Source of the DNA: Opitutaceae bacterium BACL24 MAG-120322-bin51
GTDB taxonomy: Bacteria; Verrucomicrobiota; Verrucomicrobiia; Opitutales; Coraliomargaritaceae
Length of the DNA stretch: 64,000 nt
Assembly: GCA_905182435.1 (NCBI GenBank)
Contig: CAJJBN010000029.1
Span: 1 to 64,000 of the forward strand
Direction of reading: 5' to 3'
The notes under the pieces were generated by a model. The model was not told the DNA's origin. It saw only the letters and a program-made list of their open reading frames with translations, and did not search any database. Position numbers and translations under genes: made by a program. Every line of letters begins with the position of its first letter. The first letter of the stretch is position 1. Shown piece after piece: positions 1-11,517 of the stretch.

Positions 1-221
1 ATCCACCTTTTGAAAACACGCGCTGAAAAAGTGCCTCAATTGGGACGGGCTCTAAATAGTATTAGCGGTATCCAACAACGCGCATGGCGCAACCAACAAC
101 TTAAAATCAGACCAACAGTGCAAAGAGAAAACTCGGCAGATTCAAGTGGTCGGAGTGAGCGAAAAATATAGGGACATGGCCTGGGTTATTATGCGCCTGA
201 GTGCCGCACTCGTTTGAGTGG

Positions 222-1064
222 TTAATTACTGAGTTTAGGATCGGCAGGCTTAGGCCGGTTCGACTTCGCAGTTTTGATGCTGCCGCTGCCTTGCAACCAT
301 TTGTTCAGCGCATCTAAGAAACCATTACGGTCATCGACATGCACATTGTGCCCCGCCTTTGGGATACTGGCTTGTTTAATATTCGGCAGCCATTCGCGCA
401 TTGCTTTGGCGTCGCCGTCTTTAACAAAATCGGACTTCCCTCCAGTGATGAGCAGCGTCGGCCCCTTGAAGTTATCAAACCCGCTGAGCGAATTCTGACG
501 CAGCACCTGCAAGCTCGAATGCAGCACTTCGAGGTTGCACTGCCATTTTAGACCGAACTCTCCGCGCACCAGATTCGTCATCACGAATTGACGCATGCCC
601 CAATCTGGGATCAGCGGCTTTAACAGCTCTTCCGCTTCGCGGCGGTTCTCGATTGCGCCTGCAGGCACGCGCTTCATCGCACGAAACTCGGCATCGTGAT
701 AAGGCGGATACTTCTTCGCGGCGATATCGACGATGATCAGCTTCGCGACCACGGCCGAATAGTCGCAGGCAAACCGCATCGCAATTTTGCCGCCGAGGCT
801 ATGCCCCATCAGTGTGACGTTTTTCAGGTCATGCAGCCGAAGATAAGCCGACAGATCGGCATTAAGCTCCGACCAACGCATCGACTCCGCATGCGGCGAG
901 CTGCCATGGTTACGCAGGTCCACGATGTGAACATCAAAGCGATCTTTCAGCGCTTTACCGATCGTCTGCCAGTTGCGCGACGCCCCAAGGAGGCCATGCA
1001 GGATGACTAATGCGGGTGCTTTAGGATTTTCGAACCGAAGAGAATTGAGCTTTATGGCTGCCAT
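222..1064 (-). CDS. alpha/beta-fold hydrolase (esterase, YbfF-like)
   Basis: A 280-residue alpha/beta hydrolase, probably a soluble esterase; the substrate cannot be read from sequence. The oxyanion-side motif LHGLLGASRNW lies near residues 22-32, the nucleophile elbow GHSLGG has its serine at about residue 89, and the catalytic histidine is probably in KAGHNVHVD near residue 239. These blocks in this spacing are typical of the YbfF-type esterase group. The frame stays open to 1115, but family members begin close to MAAIKLNSLRF, so I place the start at 1064. The C-terminal 20 residues are rich in Lys, Pro and Ser and look like an unstructured tail. The gene is divergent from mutS. Family assignment is firm; the physiological role is unknown. 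Confidence 0.85.
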   Translation of the reverse strand: MAAIKLNSLRFENPKAPALVILHGLLGASRNWQTIGKALKDRFDVHIVDLRNHGSSPHAESMRWSELNADLSAYLRLHDLKNVTLMGHSLGGKIAMRFACDYSAVVAKLIIVDIAAKKYPPYHDAEFRAMKRVPAGAIENRREAEELLKPLIPDWGMRQFVMTNLVRGEFGLKWQCNLEVLHSSLQVLRQNSLSGFDNFKGPTLLITGGKSDFVKDGDAKAMREWLPNIKQASIPKAGHNVHVDDRNGFLDALNKWLQGSGSIKTAKSNRPKPADPKLSN

Positions 1065-1227
1065 ATGTCTCGCATTTGCCCACGAATGGCATGAATTGTC
1101 ACGAATCATTTCCATTAAACAACGCGCAAGAGGATGAAAAGGGCCGAAATCTATCAGTTTTCTCTTTTATGCATTATTTTTAATTCGCGTTCATCCGCGT
1201 AATTAATGGGCTCTTTCCTTATAAAAT

Positions 1228-3775
<2,548 letters not shown>

Positions 3776-3897
3776 CCACGAAGACGATCAACTGGCGTTG
3801 TTTTAGAGAGTCCTCACCTGGCGCGTAACAACCGCGGCGGAGGCTGCCCACGTACACTGAGCGGTGGATCATAAGCCCACAATCATCGCGACTGAAA

Positions 3898-5115
3898 CTA
3901 GCTGCTACTGGTCTCCTGCTCACTCGGCTTGCCAATCACACCGATAAAGAAATAGGCCAATGGGATCAGCGCGAAAGCGGCTAACACCCACCAGAAACTG
4001 GACCAACTACTGAGCTCATCCGTCACTTGACGTTGGTAAACCGTTTCGCAAAAGAAACTACCGACCACGCCTGCCACACTGCCGACCAACAACTGGTAGA
4101 GTGCTTGAGCCTGACCGCGCATCGTGTCTGGCACGCGCTTATCCAGGAAGATCCGCCCGGCCACCATCGTGAAAGTATAAATCGGTCCGTGCAGGGCGAT
4201 CCCCAGCCAAATCACCGCCAGCAGGCCCAAGTCTCCTGCCAAGGCAAACAGTGCAAAACGCGTGATCCCCAACACCATCCCGACGATCAAGAACCAGCGA
4301 ATACGAAAACGCCCGGCCACTAGGCTAAGAAAAAGCATCGAGCCGATTTCAACCACCTGGCCCAGCGTCATTTGAGCGGTCGGATGCAGGCTACCAAACT
4401 CCATCAACATTGTTGGCACCAACATATAAAAAGACACACAGGGAATCGCAAATAAGGCTGAAGCTAGGTAAAACACTCGCAGCTCGCGTACTTTGAGCAG
4501 CTTAAACGCAGTCAATCCCAAGGCCGCCCGCCAGCCCCGGCTCACATGGTCCGTCGGCGGCGTGGCTGGCAGTAAGAAACAGAGGAAGCCCATGAAGAGT
4601 CGAATATAGGCCGCCCATTGCCCCGTGTCTGCTGACTGATCCAGCGCGAACCAACTGACAATCCAGCCGCCCGACATCCAACCGATCGTCCCACCCATCG
4701 CATACAGCGGAAAGCTCTTGGCCGCATTCGGCAGATTCACCAGCTTAATCTTAGTGATCAGCGCAAACATTGGCCCCGAGATCAGCGCATTACAGCCTTG
4801 AAAGAACAGATACCAGCCCGGGTGCCAGCCTTGCTCCAATGCGAAAAAACCCAGCCACAAAAAGAACGCCCCAAAGATCGCCAAAGCCCCCAACAGCTTC
4901 TCCGCATTCATCTTCCGATCAGACAGCGCACCAAACACCAATGCCGAGAGCATCGCACACAGGGGCGTCAATGCCATTGCATACGGCAACAGCCAGCGTA
5001 GGCCCTGCGCCTGCAGAATATTTGGCAATGACGGCACCCACATCCCCGGCGGGATGAACATCAAGAACATCACCACCCACATCATGTAGCGGCGGCGATT
5101 CGCGGTCATTTGCAT
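3898..5115 (-). CDS. MFS transporter, nucleoside:H+ symporter (NUP/NupG-like)
   Basis: A 405-residue inner-membrane permease with about twelve hydrophobic segments. The first segment (VVMFLMFIPPGMWVPSLPNIL) and the loop FGALSDRKMNAEKLLG between segments 2 and 3 match the NUP branch of the major facilitator superfamily, whose characterised member NupG imports nucleosides with protons. Substrate specificity is inferred from family only. The C-terminus KPSEQETSSS is polar and probably cytoplasmic. The gene stands alone, convergent with mutS and divergent from the Y-family polymerase. No ribosome-binding site is visible upstream, as for most genes in the window. Confidence 0.75.
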   Translation of the reverse strand: MQMTANRRRYMMWVVMFLMFIPPGMWVPSLPNILQAQGLRWLLPYAMALTPLCAMLSALVFGALSDRKMNAEKLLGALAIFGAFFLWLGFFALEQGWHPGWYLFFQGCNALISGPMFALITKIKLVNLPNAAKSFPLYAMGGTIGWMSGGWIVSWFALDQSADTGQWAAYIRLFMGFLCFLLPATPPTDHVSRGWRAALGLTAFKLLKVRELRVFYLASALFAIPCVSFYMLVPTMLMEFGSLHPTAQMTLGQVVEIGSMLFLSLVAGRFRIRWFLIVGMVLGITRFALFALAGDLGLLAVIWLGIALHGPIYTFTMVAGRIFLDKRVPDTMRGQAQALYQLLVGSVAGVVGSFFCETVYQRQVTDELSSWSSFWWVLAAFALIPLAYFFIGVIGKPSEQETSSS

Positions 5116-5172
5116 AAGTGCTGGGAATTGCTAGCCAAGCGCCCTCAAAGCGCAAGCGGTAAAGCTAATATG

Positions 5173-5243
5173 GTAGAAGCGACACTCCTGTCGCTTGAGC
5201 TCAGTCTTCAATCCATCTGTAAAAAGCGACCAAAGTGTCGCTG
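5173..5243. repeat. palindromic element, copy 1 (GTAGAAGCGACACTCCTGTC family)
   Basis: A roughly 71-bp element starting GTAGAAGCGACACTCCTGTC and ending with a near-inverted copy (AAAGTGTCGCT). The left arm is itself a small hairpin, AAGCGACA and TGTCGCTT. It lies 50 bp upstream of the Y-family polymerase start. The same element, better preserved, lies over the stop codon of that gene at 6534-6606. The form resembles REP-like palindromic repeats. Confidence 0.7.
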
Positions 5244-5295
5244 CCAGCATAGTTTACACTTCCAATTAATAGTGAACATAATTACACCTAAAATA

Positions 5296-6537
5296 ATGAG
5301 CCTGCGCTACCTATTTATTGATTTCGACAGCTTCTATGCCTCCGTCGAACAACAGTTTCAACCCCATCTGCGCGGCAAACCCGTCGGAATCGTACCCTCG
5401 CTGGGCGTCGAAACCACTTGCTGCATCGCCGCCAGCTACGAAGCCAAAGCACGCGGCGTCAAAACAGGCACGCCGGTGCGCGAAGCCCGTTATCTCTGCC
5501 CCGGCATTCGATTTGTACAGGCCAACAACAGCCGCTACATCCAGACCCACAAACAGATACACCAGATCATCCACGAGATCATTTATGTCGATGCCGTGCT
5601 CTCGATTGACGAAATGTTTGGCCGCCTACCGCCCCACTGGCAACCGCCCGCGGTCGCGCGCGCCAAAGCTCTCGAAATCAAAGCCGCATTGAAAGCCCAA
5701 ATCGGCCCCTACATCGGCGCCTCGATCGGCCTCGCACCCAACCGCTTCCTCGCCAAACTCGCCAGCAAGCTCGAAAAGCCCGACGGCCTCACCACCCTCG
5801 ATTTCGACGAATTACCCGACAAGCTTTACCGCTTCGAGCTCGAAGACATCACTGGCATCGGTCGACGTATGCAAGAGCGGCTGCGCATCGCGCGCATCAC
5901 CAGCATGGAACAACTGTGCGATGCCCCGCGGCATCGATTGCACCGGATCTGGAAATCGGTCGAAGGCGACCGCATGTGGTATGCGCTGCGCGGCATCGAA
6001 ATGGCGCGGCCAGCAACCACCACCCGCCAAACCATCGGCCACTCCCACGTGCTCCCGCCACGACTGCGCAGCTTTCAGGGTGCCCACGCAACGCTCCATC
6101 GTATGCTGCAAAAAGTTGTCCGCCGCCTGCGCAGAATGGACACTTTTACCGGTCACCTCGATCTACAGGTCACCTTCGGCTTCGAGATTCACTGGCACGG
6201 CGCAGCACAGTGCTTCCCCACGCAAGACAATGTCACTCTAGGGAGACTTTTAAACAATCTCTGGTCACAACACCCTCACGATCTGCCGGAGCCGACTAAA
6301 GTCAGCATCACCTGCACCCATTTAACCCACGTCAACAGCCACACGCCGTCGCTCTTCCCCGAAGACAACCACCCGCGCCGCATGCAGCTACAACAGGCCA
6401 TGGACGCGGTTAACCAACAGCACGGTGGTCGCAGCCTTTACTACGCCGACGCCCATCAAGCACAGCGCTGCAGCGAAGCCGCCCCGATGCGCATTGCCTT
6501 CAGCCACATCCCCGATCTGGAGCTGGAGGACGGGTAG
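5296..6537 (+). CDS. Y-family DNA polymerase (DinB/Pol IV-like)
   Basis: A 413-residue translesion DNA polymerase. The catalytic acidic residues are present: Asp9 and Asp11 in LFIDFDSFYASVEQ and Asp105-Glu106 in LSIDEMFGRL, so it looks active and is not an ImuB-type dead homologue. The fingers/palm region YEAKARGVKTGTPVREA, the thumb helix-hairpin-helix ITGIGRRMQERL near residues 190-205, and a C-terminal little-finger domain follow. The frame is open back to 5110, but similarity starts at MSLRYLFIDF, which fixes the start at 5296. The stop codon lies inside the downstream palindromic element. No umuD or imuA neighbour is present. It may be DinB proper or a related lineage-specific paralogue, so no symbol is given. 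Confidence 0.85.
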   Translation: MSLRYLFIDFDSFYASVEQQFQPHLRGKPVGIVPSLGVETTCCIAASYEAKARGVKTGTPVREARYLCPGIRFVQANNSRYIQTHKQIHQIIHEIIYVDAVLSIDEMFGRLPPHWQPPAVARAKALEIKAALKAQIGPYIGASIGLAPNRFLAKLASKLEKPDGLTTLDFDELPDKLYRFELEDITGIGRRMQERLRIARITSMEQLCDAPRHRLHRIWKSVEGDRMWYALRGIEMARPATTTRQTIGHSHVLPPRLRSFQGAHATLHRMLQKVVRRLRRMDTFTGHLDLQVTFGFEIHWHGAAQCFPTQDNVTLGRLLNNLWSQHPHDLPEPTKVSITCTHLTHVNSHTPSLFPEDNHPRRMQLQQAMDAVNQQHGGRSLYYADAHQAQRCSEAAPMRIAFSHIPDLELEDG

Positions 6538-6606
6538 AAGCGACACTCCTGTCGCTTTATTCTGTCCCTACGTCGATCTGCAAAGCGACAAGAGTGTCGC
6601 TTCTAC
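6534..6606. repeat. palindromic element, copy 2, covering the polymerase stop codon
   Basis: A 73-bp inverted repeat that begins GTAGAAGCGACACTCCTGTC and ends GACAAGAGTGTCGCTTCTAC. The outer arms GTAGAAGCGACACT and AGTGTCGCTTCTAC are exact reverse complements (14 bp). The TAG at its left end is the stop codon of the Y-family polymerase gene, so the element has contributed or captured the gene's end. Copy 1 lies at 5173-5243. Confidence 0.8.
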
Positions 6607-6625
6607 ACCCGCCCATAGATCTGTT

Positions 6626-6775
6626 TCACCGCAGGCCGCGCGAGCACGATAATCGTAAAGACTCTAAGAATCGCGCCAAAAGGATCCGCACTTGCTCCAG
6701 AACTGCCTCGCGCCCCACCAATTCAGGCGGCGGCGAACCGGCACCTGGGGAGAAGGGGTTACGTATCGGATCCAT
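6626..6775 (-). pseudogene. N-terminal relic of an AAA-type ATP-binding protein
   Basis: A 49-codon reading frame starting MDPIRNPFSPGAGSPPPELV and continuing GREAVLEQVRILLAR. That opening is characteristic of a family of AAA ATPases whose next segment should be the Walker A loop. Here the reading frame leaves the family after LLAR and stops 15 codons later, with no Walker A, Walker B or sensor motif downstream. It is therefore a 5' fragment. It sits between the palindromic element and a low-GC patch, consistent with deletion of the gene body. Family recognition is from memory of such openings and should be confirmed by search. Confidence 0.5.
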
Positions 6776-6779
6776 TAGC

Positions 6780-6960
6780 TCTACTTAGATCTACCAACTT
6801 ATATCAAATATCGAGTATAAAATGATATAACCCAGTATAATTCAGTATTTCTTAATAGAAAGACCAACCTATACATTAATATACCACATATTAAGTATAG
6901 CTAAATATAATCGAATAGAACTCGATAGAACTTCACCGAATCTAAGGGGAGCAACGCGAT
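6780..6960. other. low-GC intergenic patch
   Basis: About 180 bp, visibly much more AT-rich than the flanking genes and dense in TATA-like words (GTATAA, ATATAA). It holds an imperfect palindrome at 6870-6899 (TATAC-TTAATAT against ATATTAA-GTATA). No reading frame of note. It adjoins the ATPase relic and may be remaining acquired DNA. Confidence 0.5.
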
Positions 6961-6965
6961 GCACT

Positions 6966-6990
6966 CCAAGATCACAAAGTGTGATCTTGG
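6966..6990. repeat. 10-bp stem hairpin downstream of ftsK
   Basis: CCAAGATCAC and GTGATCTTGG are perfect inverted repeats around AAAGT, 86 bp beyond the ftsK stop. Neither strand has a following T run, so it is not a standard intrinsic terminator, though it could slow or end ftsK transcription or protect its 3' end. Confidence 0.4.
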
Positions 6991-7075
6991 AAGACGAGCC
7001 ATCCTTCTATCACGACGACCGATGCGCCGCGAGACGCGCCTGCGCTACCCACTCAAAGCGGCAAGATGTCAGCTA

Positions 7076-9631
7076 CTACATCACATCCAGATCGACCAGA
7101 ATCTCGCGGGGGCTGGAGCCGTTTTCAGGGCCAACGATGCCGCGGTCTTCAAGCACTTCCATCAGGCGAGCCGCGCGGTTGTAGCCGACACGTAGACGAC
7201 GTTGCAGCATCGAGGTGGACGCACGCTTGGTGCTGCGCAGCACATCGATCGCATCGGGCAGTAGCTCATCGGCTTCTTCGCCACCATCGCCGCCGGATGC
7301 GCCATCGTCGCCACCCGCATCGATTTGCTGCTGCACTTCTTGAGCAATTTGCGGTGGATCGTTGTTCTCCTTGAGGAATTCGACAATCGCTTCGATCTCA
7401 TCATCCGAGACGAACGCACCCTGCGCACGCACCAGGCTGGAAGTACCGGGGGGGATGAAAAGCATGTCGCCTTTACCGATCAACGCCTCCGCACCGCCAC
7501 CATCGAGAATCGTGCGGCTATCAATCTTGGAAGCGACCTTGAAGGAAATACGACTGGGCAAATTGGCCTTAATCACGCCGGTGACGACATTCACTGACGG
7601 ACGTTGAGTTGCTAGCACCAAGTGAATGCCAGCGGCACGTGCAAGCTGCGCGATACGGGCGATGCAGGTCTCGATATCGGCTGGCGCGACCATCATCAGG
7701 TCGGCGAGCTCGTCGATGATGCAGACGATGTAAGGCAGCTTTTTCTTCGGCACCTCAAAAGCATCATCATCGCGAGGCACTTCCATGTTACTCACGGCAG
7801 CGCGCTCTTCCGGAGTCATATCGGCATCCATGGCCTCGGCCTTGGCTTGCTCTTCCTTGTCCTTCATCAGCTTAGCGTTGAAGCCTGCGATATTGCGGAC
7901 ATTGGTCTTGGCAAAGATCTGGTAGCGGTGCTCCATCTCGGCAATCAGCCACTTCAGCGCGCCCGGCACCTTCTTGGCCTCGGTCACCACCGGGATCAAC
8001 ATGTGCGGCAGCGCATTATACATCTGCATTTCGACCACTTTCGGATCGACCATAATGAAACGTAAATCATCCGGCCCGGAGTGGTAGAGTAGCGATGCGA
8101 TAATCGCGTTAATACAGACCGTTTTACCAGAACCAGTGGAACCGGCAATCAGTACGTGCGGCATCTTGGTGAGATCCATCACCATCGGCTTACCCGTCAC
8201 ATCCTTACCCAGCACCACGGGGATCTCCGCATTGGCTTCCGCCCAAGCTCTGGACTCGATGATGTCGCGCATGCAGACCGCCTCAGATATCTTGTTGGGC
8301 ACCTCGATCCCGACCGTACCTTTGCCAGGAACTGGCGCTAAAATACGCACCGACATGGCCTGCAGGCCGAGCGCGATATTTTTGTCTAGATTAACGATCT
8401 TCTCGACCCGAACGCCCGGCGCGGGCTTCACCTCGTAGCGGGTAATCACTGGCCCAGTGTGAATCTCACCGGGAATGACTTTAACGCCGAATTCGTCGAG
8501 CGTGCGCACCAGTGCTTGCATCGTGCCGGCATGATCTTCTTCGCTAATAGTGCCCGCAACTTGCGGCTCGGCCAATAAACTGAGCGGTGGAAAGACATAG
8601 TCGCCGCGGCGCTCTGGTATACTTGCGACGGCTTTTTCGGTCTTCTCTTCTGCAACCACCTTGATCATCGAGGGGTCAAACTTCGGCTTCGGTGGCTCAA
8701 TCGGCTCGATCGGCGACTCGGGCTCTTCCAGCAATGGCTTGACCGGTTTGGCCGGCAATTTCTTGTTGGCCACTTCGCGCTTCAAGCCTGCAGGTGAAGT
8801 CATCGAAGCGGGCAGCAATGACGGGCGACGGCCGTCGTCATCCGCAACGTCCTCTTCGTCCTCTTGGTCCTCAGTAAGCACTGCTTGAGATTTTTTGCCG
8901 GCTTTCGCCGCAGCGCGGTCTGCCTTGTATTGTGCCTTGGCAGCCGCGACCTCTTCTTTTGCGAGGCGCTTGGCCTCGCCGCGCTCGGCCCGCAGGGCGC
9001 TACGCTCTTCCTTCGACGCGGCTCGCTCGGCAAGGAAGCCGTTATAAACATTTTGTATATAATCAAGAAAACGGCCGAGATTATCAGTAAATACAATCAC
9101 CGAGCCGACCACGAAGCCCATCAACAGGATCAAGAAACTGCCAAAGGGGCCGATGAATGGTTGCAAAATTACCGGCGCAATCAGCTCTCCGATGACGCCG
9201 CCAAAACCATTGGATAACTGATTCTCGAAAACACCGCCTTGAGCTTGCCCCACATCCCCCATCATTGCCGCCAGGCCAGACGCACAAATCAACGAGCCCA
9301 AAGCAACCAAGCCTGTGATTAAGCGCTTACGCGGATCTTGCTGAATCAAGAAACGCACGCCCATCCAAAGCAGATAGAGCGGGAACAGCCAAATCGAGAC
9401 ACCGAAATAATGAAACCCATGAAAACCCAGAAAGCTACCGAATTGACCCACCAAGTTGGTGTCTGTCGGCGGATCCGCATGATATTGGCCTGAGTTGTAA
9501 TCAAACACCGCAACAAACACCAACGCTGCTAATGTAAAAAACAGCAGTGCCCACACTGGCCGCGATCCAATTTTACGCGGTTGCGAGACGACTTTCTTTC
9601 GCGCGACTTTTTTCTTCGGTTTTCTGGCCAT
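7076..9631 (-). CDS. ftsK: DNA translocase FtsK
   Basis: An 851-residue septal DNA pump that moves chromosome ends across the closing division septum and activates dimer resolution at dif. The N-terminus has four or five membrane segments between residues 26 and 185 after a basic leader. A charged, Ala/Lys/Glu- and Pro-rich linker spans about 200-340. The motor has Walker A GSTGSGKT at 497-504 and Walker B IVCIIDELADLMM with Asp640. The last 60 residues (SMLQRRLRVGYNRAARLMEV) form the gamma winged-helix domain that reads KOPS-type orientation sequences. Length and order are standard for FtsK/SpoIIIE. It stands alone, divergent from manA. Confidence 0.95.
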   Translation of the reverse strand: MARKPKKKVARKKVVSQPRKIGSRPVWALLFFTLAALVFVAVFDYNSGQYHADPPTDTNLVGQFGSFLGFHGFHYFGVSIWLFPLYLLWMGVRFLIQQDPRKRLITGLVALGSLICASGLAAMMGDVGQAQGGVFENQLSNGFGGVIGELIAPVILQPFIGPFGSFLILLMGFVVGSVIVFTDNLGRFLDYIQNVYNGFLAERAASKEERSALRAERGEAKRLAKEEVAAAKAQYKADRAAAKAGKKSQAVLTEDQEDEEDVADDDGRRPSLLPASMTSPAGLKREVANKKLPAKPVKPLLEEPESPIEPIEPPKPKFDPSMIKVVAEEKTEKAVASIPERRGDYVFPPLSLLAEPQVAGTISEEDHAGTMQALVRTLDEFGVKVIPGEIHTGPVITRYEVKPAPGVRVEKIVNLDKNIALGLQAMSVRILAPVPGKGTVGIEVPNKISEAVCMRDIIESRAWAEANAEIPVVLGKDVTGKPMVMDLTKMPHVLIAGSTGSGKTVCINAIIASLLYHSGPDDLRFIMVDPKVVEMQMYNALPHMLIPVVTEAKKVPGALKWLIAEMEHRYQIFAKTNVRNIAGFNAKLMKDKEEQAKAEAMDADMTPEERAAVSNMEVPRDDDAFEVPKKKLPYIVCIIDELADLMMVAPADIETCIARIAQLARAAGIHLVLATQRPSVNVVTGVIKANLPSRISFKVASKIDSRTILDGGGAEALIGKGDMLFIPPGTSSLVRAQGAFVSDDEIEAIVEFLKENNDPPQIAQEVQQQIDAGGDDGASGGDGGEEADELLPDAIDVLRSTKRASTSMLQRRLRVGYNRAARLMEVLEDRGIVGPENGSSPREILVDLDVM

Positions 9632-9719
9632 GGAATGTGTTTTAAATACGTTGCTTTAAATCGAAAAAGAATTCGATTGAGTATCGCAATCTAAACAAAC
9701 TCCTGTATAGAAGAGAAAA

Positions 9720-10667
9720 ATGCAACTCCTAGAATTCACACCTTTATATATGGAACGCGTTTGGGGCGGTCGAGGCCTCGAAGCAAAACTGGGGCGCACG
9801 CTCCCCGATGGACAAGTCATCGGCGAAAGTTGGGAAATCGTCGATCGCCCGGACGAGCAATCCGTCGTCGCCTCCGGCGCACTCGCGGGTCAAACGATCC
9901 GCGAACTGCTTGAGAGTTCAGCGGCTGACATCCTCGGCCCTGGCAGCGATCCGGCCAAGCCTTTCCCGATCCTCGTCAAATGGCTTGATTGCCAAGATCG
10001 CCTCAGCCTGCAAGTGCACCCGCCCGCCGCGATCGCACCCTCGCTCGGCGGCGAACCAAAAACCGAAAACTGGTATGTCGCCGATGCCAATGCCGATGCC
10101 TCCCTGATTGTCGGCCTGAAGAAAGGCGTCACGCGCGAACAATTTGAGACTGCCCTCGCCAACAATCAGGCCGAAGACTGCGTGCACCGCTTCCCGGTGA
10201 AAGCCGGCGACTCGATTCTAGTCGAAAGCGGACGCATGCACGCCATCGACGCGGGCAACCTGATCCTTGAGATCCAGCAAAACTCCGACACCACCTACCG
10301 CGTCTACGACTGGGGACGCGTCGGGCTGGACGGCGCACCACGGCAACTGCACATCGAGGAGTCCCTCCAATCGATCGACTTCAAAGACTTTGAGCCAGAC
10401 CCGTTGACCATCATTCCGGGCGAACAAGTGTTGGCCGATTGCAGCGAATTTCGCATTCGCAAGTTGGAGTTACAGCCCGGCGATGCCGCCATCGAACTAC
10501 CCGCTGGCGAGCAGGCGCGCCTGATTCACATCGTCACCGGCACCGTCAAAGACGAAATCTCCGGCCAAACGCTGGTGGGCGGTAACAACACCCTGCAGCC
10601 CTACGTCACCAGCGCAAAGCTCGTCGCCGAATCAGCGACCACACTGCTGATTACCGATCAGTTCTAG
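9720..10667 (+). CDS. manA: mannose-6-phosphate isomerase, class I (cupin)
   Basis: A 315-residue zinc metalloenzyme interconverting mannose-6-phosphate and fructose-6-phosphate, feeding mannose catabolism or GDP-mannose synthesis. The opening FTPLYMERVWGGRGLEAKLG and GESWEIVDRPDEQS match the short, Bacillus-type class I enzymes. Zinc ligands are expected in LSLQVHPP (His100), the ENWYV segment and ESGRMHAIDAG; the following EIQQNSDTTYRVYDWGR is the family's most conserved block. The start is preceded by a purine-rich AGAAGAGAAAA, one of very few candidate ribosome-binding sites in the window. No sugar-nucleotide genes are adjacent. Confidence 0.92.
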   Translation: MQLLEFTPLYMERVWGGRGLEAKLGRTLPDGQVIGESWEIVDRPDEQSVVASGALAGQTIRELLESSAADILGPGSDPAKPFPILVKWLDCQDRLSLQVHPPAAIAPSLGGEPKTENWYVADANADASLIVGLKKGVTREQFETALANNQAEDCVHRFPVKAGDSILVESGRMHAIDAGNLILEIQQNSDTTYRVYDWGRVGLDGAPRQLHIEESLQSIDFKDFEPDPLTIIPGEQVLADCSEFRIRKLELQPGDAAIELPAGEQARLIHIVTGTVKDEISGQTLVGGNNTLQPYVTSAKLVAESATTLLITDQF

Positions 10668-10682
10668 TCGCTAGGCAAAGCC

Positions 10683-10702
10683 AGCAGCCTTTCAAGGCTG
10701 CT
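10683..10702 (+). terminator. hairpin after manA (possible terminator)
   Basis: AGCAGCC and GGCTGCT pair across TTTCAA, 15 bp after the manA stop. No T tract follows, so it is only a candidate for a transcription end between manA and grpE. Confidence 0.35.
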
Positions 10703-10925
10703 TAGTACCACCTCGGAACGCACCGCCCATGCCATCTGACACGCTCGAGTACCCGAGCAGAATCAGACGCGCCTGCGCTAGCACACTTCGCAAAGATAAT
10801 TAAATCCCGCTCTTTTTGCCCAAAAACTGCGTCCTTGATCTCTGCAAAGGAATCAACACACTGCCGCGCTCAATCTTGAATCAGACCTGCCTTTAGCGCT
10901 CTGCCAAAACCAACACTTTTCGAAA

Positions 10926-11501
10926 ATGACCGACAACCATACAGACACATCCGAAGAATCTGAAGAAACGACTGAAGCCGTAGCGGCTGAAGTTGTCGAA
11001 GAAACTGCTACAGAAGCAGAAACACCTGTAGTCGAAGCGACGCCCGTTGAAACAGCCGAAGCCGAAGCCGCGGAGATGAAATCTCGCTGGTTACGCTCAG
11101 TCGCGGATATGGAAAACTACCGCAAGCGTATCGGCCGCGAGAAGCAGGACATTATCCGCAGCGCCGGGGCCAGCGTGGTCGAATCACTCCTGCCAGTACT
11201 TGATAATATGAAGCTCGGCCTGCAGGCTGCCGAAAATCATCCTGAGGCGAAGGACGTTACCTTCGGCTTTAAGATGGTCGATGATCAGCTCAAGCGCGCA
11301 CTTAACGAGCAAGGCCTCGAAGAACTCATTCCAGACGGCGAAGCCTTCGACCCGAATTTCCACGAATGTATTTCACATCAATCATCGAGTGAAGTTGCGG
11401 AAGACATCGTCATCCAAACAGTCCGTGCAGGTTATCGCCTAAATGATCGACTAATTCGCGCCGCGAGCGTGATCGTTTCCAGCGGCCCTGAAAAAGCATA
11501 A
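10926..11501 (+). CDS. grpE: nucleotide exchange factor GrpE
   Basis: A 191-residue co-chaperone that releases ADP from DnaK. Residues 1-55 are an acidic, Glu/Thr/Val-rich disordered leader. The long dimerising helix begins at [18 protein letters not shown] and the conserved core continues with [16 protein letters not shown]. The C-terminal beta wing holds [11 protein letters not shown] and [20 protein letters not shown], which fit the GrpE signature. dnaJ follows after 16 bp, so the two are an operon; dnaK is not in the window. No CIRCE operator was found in the 258-bp upstream gap. Confidence 0.95.
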   Translation: MTDNHTDTSEESEETTEAVAAEVVEETATEAETPVVEATPVETAEAEAAEMKSRWLRSVADMENYRKRIGREKQDIIRSAGASVVESLLPVLDNMKLGLQAAENHPEAKDVTFGFKMVDDQLKRALNEQGLEELIPDGEAFDPNFHECISHQSSSEVAEDIVIQTVRAGYRLNDRLIRAASVIVSSGPEKA

Positions 11502-11517
11502 CTCCCACTAGACCAAC

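Noticed and set aside
1-221. Gene end at the left edge
   Set aside because: No frame with recognisable content runs into the window; only a small GAGTGC-type hairpin near 205 was seen.
7032-10780. 16-bp word AGACGCGCCTGCGCTA shared by 7032 and 10765 (partial match at 13421)
   Set aside because: Only two exact copies, no structure around them; probably eroded repeats but not supported enough to call.
10702-10925. CIRCE or sigma-32 type heat-shock control upstream of grpE
   Set aside because: No TTAGCACTC inverted repeat is present and no promoter could be defended.
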